NCBI RefSeq assembly: GCF_000423925.1
Contig: NZ_AUIX01000007.1
Coordinates: forward strand, 1 to 64,000
Reading direction: 5' to 3'
Source: Butyrivibrio sp. VCD2006
Lineage (GTDB): Bacteria; Bacillota; Clostridia; Lachnospirales; Lachnospiraceae
Length of the DNA stretch: 64,000 nt
Part shown: positions 34,971 through 43,550 of the stretch, in pieces
How the letters are laid out: the number at the start of each line of letters is the position of its first letter
How positions within the stretch are numbered: the first letter of the stretch is position 1
Notes under the pieces: generated by a model
Database searches by the model: none
Told to the model about the DNA's origin: nothing
Seen by the model: the letters and a program-made list of their open reading frames with translations, nothing else
Position numbers and translations under genes: made by a program

Positions 34971-35924
34971 ATGGACGAAATACAGATCATAAACGAGAAA
35001 TATATTACACAGCTCCGTGAGCGTGTTGAGAGAAAGCTTGGAGAGAGTGAGGGTGCGTGCGAGCCGCTGGACAGTGCACTTGCAAATGTCAGAACTCCCA
35101 TTGAAAATCCCAAGGTGGTTTATCAGGGAGAGCCCGGTGCATACAGTGAGATGGCTGCCATTGATTTTTTTGGAAAAGATGTCAATAGCGAGGGACTGGT
35201 ACATTTTGAGGACACTTTTGAGGCTATAAGAAGTGGCGCGGCAGATTATGCTGTTTTACCAATCGAGAATTCTTCTACCGGTGCGATAAGACAGGTGTAT
35301 GATCTGCTTGCTCAGTATAAGTGCTACATGGTGGGAGAAACTACGGTAAGAGTTAAGCACAGTCTGATGGTTCTTCCTGATGCGGATATATCCGATATTA
35401 AGACAGTCTTTTCCCACGAGCAGGGCATTTTCCAATGTGAGCAGTTTCTGAATGAACACAGAGACTGGGAGAGAATTCCGCAGGCGGACACTGCAGGAAG
35501 TGCCAGAATGGTGGCAGAACTGGGAGATAAGACAAAGGCTGCAATATGTTCCTCACGTGCAGCGGAGATCTATGGACTTAAGATTATTAAGGAAGGTATC
35601 AACACAAACAGAACTAATACTACAAGGTTTGTTGTTGTATCGCCGAGAATGGAACTCAGAGAGGGCAGAGATAAGATTTGTATAAGCTTCAGAACCGAGC
35701 ATAAGGCCGGAGCACTTCATGAAGCTCTTACTGTTTTCAGAATCTATGGACTAAACCTTGTAAGACTTGAGTCCCGTCCGATTCCGGAGCAGAGATGGCA
35801 GTATATGTTTTTTGCTGAGTTTACCGGGGACCTTATGATGGAGGACATGAACAGGGTGATCGAGGCACTTATGTGTACAGTCACTGATATAAGAATTTTT
35901 GGTAACTTCGCGGAGAATTTGTAA
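34971..35924 (+). CDS. pheA: Prephenate dehydratase (chorismate mutase domain lacking)
   Basis: A protein of 317 residues. The dehydratase domain (about 48-230) has VVYQGEPGAYSEMAAIDFF, VLPIENSSTGAI and the catalytic TNTTRFVVV (about 219-227). The C-terminal ACT domain (about 238-317) has GALHEALTVFRIYGLNLVRLESRP, the phenylalanine-sensing motif. It turns prephenate into phenylpyruvate, with feedback control by Phe. Relatives often carry an N-terminal chorismate mutase of about 85 residues; here only about 45 unrelated-looking residues precede, and the repeat copy D ends 13 bases before the ATG. The Shine-Dalgarno is GAATGAGGG, 4 bases upstream. Confidence 0.9.
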   Translation: MDEIQIINEKYITQLRERVERKLGESEGACEPLDSALANVRTPIENPKVVYQGEPGAYSEMAAIDFFGKDVNSEGLVHFEDTFEAIRSGAADYAVLPIENSSTGAIRQVYDLLAQYKCYMVGETTVRVKHSLMVLPDADISDIKTVFSHEQGIFQCEQFLNEHRDWERIPQADTAGSARMVAELGDKTKAAICSSRAAEIYGLKIIKEGINTNRTNTTRFVVVSPRMELREGRDKICISFRTEHKAGALHEALTVFRIYGLNLVRLESRPIPEQRWQYMFFAEFTGDLMMEDMNRVIEALMCTVTDIRIFGNFAENL

Positions 35925-36000
35925 AACTGTTAAGATATTATCGATTTTATCCGATATAATGATAAGTAGTAATAATTAGCAATGCAGGAGGGCGCAAATT

Positions 36001-36303
36001 ATGTATATTGCAATGCACTGTGTGAATGCTAACAATGTTGTACAGGATGAGATTTGCAGGTTTTATGGAATTCATTATGACTATATGTATAAATCATGCG
36101 TGATTTCGACAGATCATCAGCATCATGATTTTGTAATGTCTATGACAGAGGATGATTACAAGGATTTTTATGATCAGGTCAAGGCAGCGCTTGCTGCGGA
36201 AGGCGGCCAGATAATTGAGATCACAAAGGGTAATGTTTTCAGGTGCCGGAAAAATGAGATAAGGCATGGTGAGAATCAGAAGTGCGAGATAAAGAGGCTC
36301 TAA
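36001..36303 (+). CDS. Small protein of unknown function
   Basis: A protein of 100 residues that I do not recognise. It has a good ribosome-binding site (CAGGAGGGC, 7 bases before the ATG), normal codon use, and a TATAAT at 35955-35960 as likely -10 box. It is rich in His and Asp in the middle (STDHQHHDFVMSMTEDDYKDFY), with Cys near 8, 19, 32 and 82. It has no signal peptide or membrane segment. A terminator follows 17 bases after the stop, so it seems a single-gene unit between pheA and asnB. Confidence 0.7.
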   Translation: MYIAMHCVNANNVVQDEICRFYGIHYDYMYKSCVISTDHQHHDFVMSMTEDDYKDFYDQVKAALAAEGGQIIEITKGNVFRCRKNEIRHGENQKCEIKRL

Positions 36304-36320
36304 AACATATTGAAATTTTG

Positions 36321-36358
36321 TGCAGGGTTTTTGTCTTTTAGACAGCCCTGCATTTTTT
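36321..36358 (+). terminator. Terminator after the small unknown gene
   Basis: TGCAGGG (36321-36327) pairs with CCCTGCA, with an inner TGTC/GACA stem, followed by six T. Confidence 0.88.
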
Positions 36359-36448
36359 ATGGTTTTAATCATATATTTTTCATTATGTACAAATATATGG
36401 TAATATTTAGGAAAATGTTTCAGACAGTAGGAATGAGGACAACTGCGT

Positions 36449-38341
36449 ATGTGTGGAATAGCAGGACTTTTGAAGTTCTCCGGTGATGCGAGAGCAAATG
36501 TTCAGAAGATGAATGACAGAATGCTTCACAGAGGACCGGACGACGGCGGAATTTTTATAAGTGAAAATGGTGAGGTGGCGCTTGGGCACAGGCGCCTTTC
36601 TATTGTGGACCTTTCTAAAAACGGAGCGCAGCCGATGGTGAGCCACTCCGGGAATCTTGTGATGGTCTATAACGGAGAAATTTACAATAACGCAGATGTC
36701 AGAAAAAGACTTTTGGATGATGGCTTTGCCGCTTCATCTGATTTTAGGGGAAGTTCTGATACGGAGGTTCTTCTTGAAGCTATCGAACACTATGGAATAA
36801 AGGCTGCTCTTACAATGTGTAAGGGTATGTTCGGAATTGCTGTTTACGACAAAACGAAGCAGACAGTAACGCTTGCCAGGGATAGAGTTGGCGAGAAACC
36901 GGTGTATTACGGAATGGTAGCCGGGGCTTTTGCCTTTGCATCTGATCTTGGATGCCTTCGCGTGGTAGACGGATTTGATAATGAAATAAATACGGATATT
37001 CTTGATATTTACTTTGTTGAGGGATATATTCCCGCACCCTATACGATTTACAAGGGAATCAACAAGCTTGAGGCAGGAACAACCCTTACGATAGATCTTA
37101 AAACACTGACAACTAAAGGGGATACCTACTGGTCCATGAAGGAAACCGCAAAAAGAGGCCAGGAGAATCCCTTCACAGGAAGCAGTAAGGAAGCCGCAGA
37201 TGAGTTGGAAAGGCTTCTTAAGGAGTCCATCAAAGGCCAGATGGTGGCTGATGTTCCTGTTGGTGCTTTTTTATCAGCCGGAATTGACTCGAGCACAACA
37301 GTGGCACTTATGCAGTCTCTTGAGCCCGGAAAGGTTAAGACCTTTACAATCGGTATGGAGGATAAGGCCTATAATGAAGCTGTCTATGCTGCAGAGATTG
37401 CAAAGCATCTTGGAACTGAGCACACGGAGCTTTATATTACAGAGAAGGATGCCAAGGCGGTAATTCCCAATCTGGCTCATATGTTTGCTGAACCTTTTGC
37501 TGATTCATCACAGATTCCCACATATCTTGTAAGTAAGATGACCAGGGATCATGTGACTGTATCCCTAAGCGGAGATGGCGGAGATGAGCTGTTCTGCGGA
37601 TATACATCCTATGAGTCTATCAGCAGGATTTGGGGAAAAATGCACGGAATACCTTATCCTATAAGGAAGGCTGCAAGTGCACTTGTTTTGAATTCTCCTC
37701 TTAGAAATAAAGATATTTACAGAATTAAGGGAACGCTTCTTGGAGCTGAGGGACCTGTTGATATTCACAGGATGGAGCATGAGACCGATCCGCTTACCAA
37801 GAAAATTGCACTTAAGAGATGTACACTTCCTTATAAATATACAGAGCTTCCAAATGGTTTTGTGGAGGAGGTAAATCATCAGACCATGCTGATGGATATG
37901 CTTGTATATCATCCGGATGATATCCTTGTTAAGGTTGACAGGACAGCCATGGCGGTGGCCCTTGAGACTCGTGTTCCGATGCTTGATAAGGATGTTGTAG
38001 AGTTTGCATGGAGCCTGCCGATACAGTATCTTCGAGACGAAAAAGAAAATGTCGGGAAGAAGGTGCTGAGGGATGTCCTCTACCGCTATGTTCCGAAGGA
38101 AATGATGGAACGCCCTAAGAAGGGATTTTCGATACCGATTGAGAAGTGGCTTCTTGACAGCGACCTTCGTGATTGGGCTGAGGGACTTCTTAATAAGGAA
38201 AAGATCAGGCATCAGGGTATACTTGACCCTGATGTTGTGGAGAAAATCTGGACAGATTTTACGCAAAAGGGTATATACAGAATTCAGATATGGTACATCC
38301 TGATGTTCCAGCAGTGGTATCAGGATGAGTATTTAGGATAA
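36449..38341 (+). CDS. asnB: Asparagine synthase (glutamine-hydrolysing)
   Basis: A protein of 630 residues. It starts MCGIAGLLKFSG with the glutaminase nucleophile Cys2, followed by MLHRGPDDGG and the glutamine-binding LVMVYNGEIYN. The synthetase domain has FLSAGIDSSTTVAL (about 274), a PP-loop in which SAG replaces the usual SGG, and VSLSGDGGDELFCGY (about 371). It forms Asn from Asp, ATP and glutamine. It sits 10 bases before a run of glycosyltransferase genes, so a role in amidating a sugar or peptide of a surface glycan is possible, but simple Asn synthesis is the default. Confidence 0.93.
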   Translation: MCGIAGLLKFSGDARANVQKMNDRMLHRGPDDGGIFISENGEVALGHRRLSIVDLSKNGAQPMVSHSGNLVMVYNGEIYNNADVRKRLLDDGFAASSDFRGSSDTEVLLEAIEHYGIKAALTMCKGMFGIAVYDKTKQTVTLARDRVGEKPVYYGMVAGAFAFASDLGCLRVVDGFDNEINTDILDIYFVEGYIPAPYTIYKGINKLEAGTTLTIDLKTLTTKGDTYWSMKETAKRGQENPFTGSSKEAADELERLLKESIKGQMVADVPVGAFLSAGIDSSTTVALMQSLEPGKVKTFTIGMEDKAYNEAVYAAEIAKHLGTEHTELYITEKDAKAVIPNLAHMFAEPFADSSQIPTYLVSKMTRDHVTVSLSGDGGDELFCGYTSYESISRIWGKMHGIPYPIRKAASALVLNSPLRNKDIYRIKGTLLGAEGPVDIHRMEHETDPLTKKIALKRCTLPYKYTELPNGFVEEVNHQTMLMDMLVYHPDDILVKVDRTAMAVALETRVPMLDKDVVEFAWSLPIQYLRDEKENVGKKVLRDVLYRYVPKEMMERPKKGFSIPIEKWLLDSDLRDWAEGLLNKEKIRHQGILDPDVVEKIWTDFTQKGIYRIQIWYILMFQQWYQDEYLG

Positions 38342-38351
38342 AGAGGATTTT

Positions 38352-39392
38352 ATGATAGGTGCGGAATTTATTAAGGGATTTGGCCTTGGAAATCAGCTGT
38401 TTTTCTATGTGGTGACACGATGCATGGCTGAGGAAAAGGGCGTGCCCTTTGGATTTGTGAACCCCGGTCAGGTTGGAAATGTCTTCCATTCAAACAAGGG
38501 TATGTACTTCATGGACATTGATCTGGGAGTTGAAATACCTCGTGAGGATATGGATAAGTACAAGATATTTCATGAGCAGGATGACAGACTTTTCATGGGG
38601 AACTCAGTTCATGATATGACCAATGGGTGCTTCATATCCGGTGCTGATAAAAAGCTTTTTGAAATTGAAGATAATACACTGATATATGGTAATCTACAGG
38701 ATCAGTCGTATTTTGAGAAGTATCGTCATAAGATAAAGGACTGGCTTCATGTAAAAGAGGAGGCTGAGTCCTATGAATATACAGCAGATGATCTGTGTAT
38801 TATAAATATGAGGGGCGGAGAGTATACGAGTGCTCCCGAGCTTTTCCTGGACAGACATTATTGGCTCTGTGCGATAAAGAACATGAAAAAGATCAATCCC
38901 AATATGAGGTTCATGGTTGTCACTGAGGATGAAGAGGCCGCAAAGAAGGTGCTGCCGGAGTATGAGTGTCATCACTTTGATATGGGGAAGGATTATGTCA
39001 CAATAAAAAATGCGAGATACCTTATTTTGTCTAATTCATCCTTTGCAATGATGCCTGTTATGTCCAGCACAGAGCTTAAGTATGCAATAGCACCAAAGTA
39101 TTGGGCGAGACATAATATATCTGATGGCTTCTGGTCTTCAGAGCAGAATATTTACAGCTTTCTTACTTATCAGGATAAGAAGGGAAGACTTTTCAGTGCT
39201 GATGAGTGCAGAAAAGAGCTTGAGGAATACAAAAAGCACTCTAAGCTATATGCAAGAAGGAATGTAAGACCCGGTAAGATGGGAGTGTTCTTTCAGAATA
39301 TCAGAAGAAAACTGATATATGGAGTTTTCTTCCTTAAGAAGGTATGGAGATCGCTCTTAAGGCGAGCCGGAATAATAAAAACTTTTAGATAA
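38352..39392 (+). CDS. GT11-like glycosyltransferase (alpha-1,2-fucosyltransferase family)
   Basis: A protein of 346 residues. The N-terminal FIKGFGLGNQLFFYVVTRCMAEEKG matches the GLGNQLFQYA motif of family 11. INMRGGEYTSAPE (about 152) takes the place of the donor-binding HIRRGDY motif, with clear changes. YLILSNSSFAMMP (about 222-234) matches the conserved ISNSSFS segment. The C-terminal 60 residues are basic and amphipathic, possibly membrane-associated. The changed HxRRxD motif makes the donor uncertain. It lies 10 bases after asnB and heads four glycosyltransferase-like genes. Confidence 0.7.
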   Translation: MIGAEFIKGFGLGNQLFFYVVTRCMAEEKGVPFGFVNPGQVGNVFHSNKGMYFMDIDLGVEIPREDMDKYKIFHEQDDRLFMGNSVHDMTNGCFISGADKKLFEIEDNTLIYGNLQDQSYFEKYRHKIKDWLHVKEEAESYEYTADDLCIINMRGGEYTSAPELFLDRHYWLCAIKNMKKINPNMRFMVVTEDEEAAKKVLPEYECHHFDMGKDYVTIKNARYLILSNSSFAMMPVMSSTELKYAIAPKYWARHNISDGFWSSEQNIYSFLTYQDKKGRLFSADECRKELEEYKKHSKLYARRNVRPGKMGVFFQNIRRKLIYGVFFLKKVWRSLLRRAGIIKTFR

Positions 39393-39421
39393 TATAGAAC
39401 TCTCCTTTTTATAGGATGAGG

Positions 39422-39445
39422 TGTCAGTGTATCTGACAGATGAGG
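39422..39445 (+). repeat. Dispersed repeat end before the DUF5672 gene
   Basis: TGTCAG (39422-39427), TGTAT, CTGACA (39433-39438), then GATGAGG (39439-39445), 8 bases before the GTG start. Again the constant tail is the best Shine-Dalgarno. Confidence 0.6.
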
Positions 39446-39453
39446 TTTTAACT

Positions 39454-40221
39454 GTGAATAACGAGAAAAAGCTGCAGCTTCCAAGAGTAACAATTGCAGC
39501 CATGACAAGTGTAGATGTATATGAAACCGTGCAGGCAATGAAGTACAGCATGCGCGATATTGAATTTGGAGATGCGGTTCTTATCACTGATAAGAAGCCG
39601 TTTTATCTGCCGAAGAATATCCGCTTTTCCTATACATCAAAGCTTGATGATATTGATAAATTCAACTATAAGATGACGTACGAGCTTGGACAGCATATAA
39701 AGACTGATTTTGTGCTTATTGTTCATGCTGATGGTTTTGTCATTCACCCGGAAAATTGGTCTGACCACTTTCTGGATTTTGATTATATAGGCTCTCCCTG
39801 GCCTTTGCCGGAAAATGACTATGCGTATAGGGATAGCGAGGGCAATATCTGCCGCGTAGGAAACAGCGTATCAATCAGGTCAAAAAGGCTTTTGGATTAT
39901 CCTGCAGAGCATAAGCTTCCATGGGAAAAGGTTTATGACGGATTTTATAATGAGGATGTTTTTCTTTGCTGTAAGAATAAGAACTTAATGGAGAAGGATG
40001 GCCTTAGGTGGGCGGATCTTGAGAGCGCGGTAAAGTTTGGAAGAGAGCATCCGCTTCCGGAGAATAAGGGTGTGGAGCCCTTTGTTTTTCATAAGTGGTG
40101 GGGAGAAAATGAGGGATATCCCAGGTTTTACAGTCCTCAGAAGAAAGTGAAGATGGCTCTTAGGCAATTGCTTGTTTGGAGAAAGACCGATAAGTGGAAA
40201 GAGGAGCATGGCGTAAAATGA
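39454..40221 (+). CDS. DUF5672 family protein (putative glycosyltransferase)
   Basis: A protein of 255 residues from GTG 39454, chosen because GATGAGG lies 8 bases upstream; the frame is open further up into a repeat. It has PRVTIAAMTSVDVYETVQAMKYS at the start, FVLIVHADGFVIHPENWSDHFLDFDYIGSPWP (about 90-121) with a DxD-like HAD, and YNEDVFLCC (about 168). This is the DUF5672 pattern, found in capsule and O-chain clusters and thought to be a glycosyltransferase fold. No enzyme activity can be named. Its stop overlaps the next start by 4 bases. Confidence 0.82.
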   Translation: MNNEKKLQLPRVTIAAMTSVDVYETVQAMKYSMRDIEFGDAVLITDKKPFYLPKNIRFSYTSKLDDIDKFNYKMTYELGQHIKTDFVLIVHADGFVIHPENWSDHFLDFDYIGSPWPLPENDYAYRDSEGNICRVGNSVSIRSKRLLDYPAEHKLPWEKVYDGFYNEDVFLCCKNKNLMEKDGLRWADLESAVKFGREHPLPENKGVEPFVFHKWWGENEGYPRFYSPQKKVKMALRQLLVWRKTDKWKEEHGVK

Positions 40222-41273
40222 AATTTTCGGTCATAGTGCCTGTGCACAACGCTGAAAAGTATATAAAGGATGCTGTCGAGTCAGTGATAAAAGCGGCAGA
40301 TTCAGAGGGATTTTCTGTTGAAGTCCTTCTTGTTGAAAACGGTTCGACTGACAGAAGTGCTCATGTTTGCGATGCTTATGCGGATAGAGTCCCTGCTATA
40401 AAGGTTATTCATATGGGGGCAGCTTCTGCATTTGATGCCAGGCAGGAGGGAATCCGGCATGCTGCTGGAGACTATCTTGTTTTCATGGATGCTGATGATG
40501 GGGTTGATAGCGGGATTTTTACTGAAATCTCAAAGACCCTGTCTTTTTATGAAAAAAAGAAGGAGCGTCCGGAGGTAATCCTCTATAATGCTGCCGAGAT
40601 GGGAAGCCCTGATGTCAGAATGTTCCCTTTTCCTTTTAAAGAAGATAAGATTTATTCCGATGAAGGAAAGAAAGAGTTTTACAAGCTTATGTGCTCGGGA
40701 GACATGCTAAATGCCATGTGGAATAAGTGCATCAGCAGAGAACTTGCGGGGCGAGTTCTTGAAACGGGTGCAAGAAAGCTTAACTACGGAGATGATATTC
40801 TCCAGACAGCGGAAATAATTGATAAAGCAAAAAGCATTGCATATCTTGACAGGATACTGTATTTTTACAGAATAAACGAAGAAGGTCTTACAGGCGGTTA
40901 CCACGAAAACTTTATTGAGAATCAGGTGAAAGCCTTTGAGGTTCTCGACAACTATGCAGATAAGTGGGCCCGCGGTGCTTACACTGAGGCTATCAACCAA
41001 AGAAAGACACTTACCTGTACGATTGGAATAAAAAAGCTGATATACTCATCGCTTCCTTTTTATCAGATAAAACAGAAGATGAAAGAGATGATGCACACCG
41101 ATTTTTATGAAAAGTACGGAAAGGGCAAGCTTCCCGATTGGGCATCCGATGAGGATTCATATGTGTACAGATATCAGACTTCAGCGCTGCCTTCATTTGC
41201 GCTGATGAGACTTAGCAGGAGAACGCGCCTGAAATCCTATATAAAAGCGAGGATCAGAAAAAATGGTATATGA
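40218..41273 (+). CDS. Family 2 glycosyltransferase
   Basis: A protein of 351 residues. The GT-A fold begins MKFSVIVPVHNAEKYIKDAVESV, with LLVENGSTDRS (about 44-54) and the metal-binding DADDG (about 94-98). The C-terminal half (about 200-350) is helical and basic. It would transfer a sugar from a nucleotide donor to a growing surface glycan. The ATG overlaps the DUF5672 stop (ATGA), and AGAGGAG lies about 12 bases upstream; an in-frame GTG at 40194 is less likely. The gene also overlaps the next one by 11 bases. Confidence 0.92.
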   Translation: MKFSVIVPVHNAEKYIKDAVESVIKAADSEGFSVEVLLVENGSTDRSAHVCDAYADRVPAIKVIHMGAASAFDARQEGIRHAAGDYLVFMDADDGVDSGIFTEISKTLSFYEKKKERPEVILYNAAEMGSPDVRMFPFPFKEDKIYSDEGKKEFYKLMCSGDMLNAMWNKCISRELAGRVLETGARKLNYGDDILQTAEIIDKAKSIAYLDRILYFYRINEEGLTGGYHENFIENQVKAFEVLDNYADKWARGAYTEAINQRKTLTCTIGIKKLIYSSLPFYQIKQKMKEMMHTDFYEKYGKGKLPDWASDEDSYVYRYQTSALPSFALMRLSRRTRLKSYIKARIRKNGI

Positions 41274-42216
41274 TTGCATTCCATTTTTTAATGAAGTGGA
41301 TATATTGAAGCTTAGGTTGAATATCTTAAGCCCATATGTAGATAAGTTCATTATTGAAGAAGCAACAATGACCTTCTCCGGAGAAGAGAAGGAGCTTTGT
41401 TTCGAAAAAAACAAGGATCTGTTCAAGGATTATCTGGACAGAATAGAATATGTGGTTGTTACTGATACACCGGTGGATGCACTTACACATGAGAGGGATT
41501 ATTTTCAGAAAAACCATCTCATTGAAGGGCTAAAGAAGGTCGGAGCAGCAAGCGATGATATCATTCTCTTTGGAGATGTGGATGAGATTCCCAATCCTGA
41601 GGTTCTTACAAAGATTATTGAGAATTTCGATAAGACAAAGGTATATCATCTGGCCCAGAGGAATTTCTATGTATTCCTTAATATGGAAGAAAAATCCGGA
41701 AAGCTTCTTTCAATAACCGGTGAGTTTCCTGAGATTGCCGAGGCTGACAGGAAGTGGCTTGGAACTAAGATTACTTCTATAGATAATATCCCAGAAGAGG
41801 GAATGGTCAGACTTAGGGATCTTGTGCCCGTAACAGATGAGAGGTCTGTCAGGGTTGCGGATGGAGGATGGCACTTCGGCTACATGGGCGGAAGACATTG
41901 GACAAACCCTGTTGAAAGAATTGGTGTCAAAGTAAAGGCTGCAGCACATCAGGAGTATAACGACAGAGAGATTTTGGCGGAGACAATGGATAATCTGGTG
42001 CTCGGACGTGATATTTTCGGAAGGGATGCACGTTTTGCCAGAACGGAAGTGGACGGAACATATCCGAAATACCTCCTGGATCATATTGGGGAATATGATT
42101 ATTTGGTGATGCCGCCTATTACAGCTTTTTCAAGACTGTATCATAAACTGGATATTACGGCCGGAAGATTTTGCAGGAAGGCATATCATAAGGTAAAGCG
42201 GATTATAACAAAGTAA
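41263..42216 (+). CDS. Family 17 glycosyltransferase (GlcNAc-transferase-like)
   Basis: A protein of 317 residues beginning MVYDCIPFFNEVDILKLRLNILSPYVDKFIIEEATMTFSGE, the start of glycosyltransferase family 17, named from the animal bisecting GlcNAc-transferase. DDIILFGDVDEIPNPEVL (about 98-115) holds the likely DxDE metal-binding site, and DGGWHFGYMGG (about 205) is a second family motif. Bacterial members occur in polysaccharide clusters. It is the last of the glycosyltransferases. Donor and acceptor are unknown. Confidence 0.85.
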   Translation: MVYDCIPFFNEVDILKLRLNILSPYVDKFIIEEATMTFSGEEKELCFEKNKDLFKDYLDRIEYVVVTDTPVDALTHERDYFQKNHLIEGLKKVGAASDDIILFGDVDEIPNPEVLTKIIENFDKTKVYHLAQRNFYVFLNMEEKSGKLLSITGEFPEIAEADRKWLGTKITSIDNIPEEGMVRLRDLVPVTDERSVRVADGGWHFGYMGGRHWTNPVERIGVKVKAAAHQEYNDREILAETMDNLVLGRDIFGRDARFARTEVDGTYPKYLLDHIGEYDYLVMPPITAFSRLYHKLDITAGRFCRKAYHKVKRIITK

Positions 42217-42224
42217 AGGTAAGT

Positions 42225-42243
42225 TTCAGCTAGGCTGATGAGG
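42225..42243 (+). repeat. Dispersed repeat end before the aminotransferase gene
   Basis: TCAGC (42226-42230), TAG, GCTGA (42234-42238), running into TGAGG. A separate, better Shine-Dalgarno (AAAGGAG) lies after it, so here the tail is not needed for translation. Confidence 0.5.
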
Positions 42244-42263
42244 AGCATGAAAAAAGGAGCATT

Positions 42264-43460
42264 ATGAGCACAACATTATCTAACAGAATGGCAACAGTTA
42301 AAATGTCACCCACGACGGCACTTTTTACCAAAGTGGAAGAACTAAAGTGCAAGGGCGAGGACATCGTTTCCCTAAATGTCGGTGAGCCGGATTTTCCTAC
42401 ACCGGACAATATAAAAGAGGCGGGAATCAAGGCTATAAATGAGAACTTCACCAGATATACCACAGGAAACGGAATTGCTCCGCTGCGGGAAGCAATAATA
42501 GAAAAGATGAAAAAAGACAATGGCGTCACCTATGAGATGAATGAGGTGGCAGTCATGGTCGGTGCCAAGCAGTCGCTTTTTTGTGCGCTCTGTGCTGTGG
42601 CAGGTGAAGGAGATGAGGTCATCATCCCATATCCCTGCTATGTTAGCTATCCCGATATTGTAACTCTTGCAGGCGCAAAGCCTGTTCTTGTTAAGAGAAA
42701 TGATGATTTTTCTCTTGATCTTGAAGCCATCGAAAATGCTGTCACTGAGCATACAAAGGCTGTTATTATCTGCACTCCTGATAATCCCACTGGAAAGGTA
42801 TACAGTGAGGATGATCTTAGGGGACTATCTGACCTTGCCAAGGCTAAGGACTTCTTTGTTATTTCAGACGAAATCTATGAAAAAATAATATATGGTGAAA
42901 ATCGTCACATCAGTATTTCTTCATTTGAGGGAATGAAGGACAGAACAGTAGTGGTAAATGGTTTTTCAAAAACATATTCTATGACCGGATGGAGACTTGG
43001 ATATCTTTGTGCAAGGGCAGATGTGATAGGTGCTGCCGTAAAGGTTCAGAGTCAGACTACCACTACTCCGCCAAGTATTTCTCAGTATGCAGCGGTTGAG
43101 GCTTTGAGAGGACCTCAGGATTCCGTTGAACTTATGAGAAGTGAGTTTGAAAAACGCAGGGATTATGTGCAGGAGAAGCTTCGCGATATCCCGGGAGTTG
43201 TCTGCCATGATATACAGGGAGCGTTTTATGCTTTCTTCGATATAAGAGAATTTCTAGGAAAAGAGTACGAAGGTTATGGACTTATTGAGAATGATTCACA
43301 GTTTTGCGAATATCTTTTGGAAAAATATCATGTTGCCATGATGCCCGGAAGTGCCTATTTTGCCCCTGGATTCGTGAGAATTTCGTTCGCATCATCGATG
43401 GAAGTGCTTAAAATGGCTACTCAGAGAATAGCATTAGGCTTAAATGCGCATAAATGTTGA
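42264..43460 (+). CDS. PLP-dependent class I/II aminotransferase (aspartate aminotransferase-like)
   Basis: A protein of 398 residues. It begins MSTTLSNRMATVKMSPT, with IVSLNVGEPDFPTP (about 35-48), VGAKQSLFCAL, CTPDNPTGKVY (about 171-181), ISDEIYEKIIYG and the lysine site NGFSKTYSMTGWRLGYL (about 233-249). It swaps amino groups between an amino acid and a keto acid; aspartate/oxoglutarate is the usual choice for this subgroup, but phenylpyruvate is possible. Its closeness to pheA and asnB suggests amino acid metabolism rather than sugar modification. A promoter for the next gene overlaps its stop codon. Confidence 0.9.
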   Translation: MSTTLSNRMATVKMSPTTALFTKVEELKCKGEDIVSLNVGEPDFPTPDNIKEAGIKAINENFTRYTTGNGIAPLREAIIEKMKKDNGVTYEMNEVAVMVGAKQSLFCALCAVAGEGDEVIIPYPCYVSYPDIVTLAGAKPVLVKRNDDFSLDLEAIENAVTEHTKAVIICTPDNPTGKVYSEDDLRGLSDLAKAKDFFVISDEIYEKIIYGENRHISISSFEGMKDRTVVVNGFSKTYSMTGWRLGYLCARADVIGAAVKVQSQTTTTPPSISQYAAVEALRGPQDSVELMRSEFEKRRDYVQEKLRDIPGVVCHDIQGAFYAFFDIREFLGKEYEGYGLIENDSQFCEYLLEKYHVAMMPGSAYFAPGFVRISFASSMEVLKMATQRIALGLNAHKC

Positions 43461-43485
43461 CTTTTTTCAGAAGATGTACTAAACT
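43457..43485 (+). promoter_or_regulatory. Promoter of the Lys/Ala-rich protein gene
   Basis: TTGACT (43457-43462, overlapping the previous stop codon), 17 bases and TAAACT (43480-43485). Confidence 0.55.
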
Positions 43486-43550
43486 CAAAAACGTAATGAT
43501 AAATTTGCAAAAACGCATAACAAGCGTTCCTTACGGAAAGAGAGGGAGAT

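Noticed and set aside
37565-38266. 233-codon minus-strand open frame inside asnB
   Set aside because: It is antisense to the intact synthetase domain and has no ribosome-binding site.
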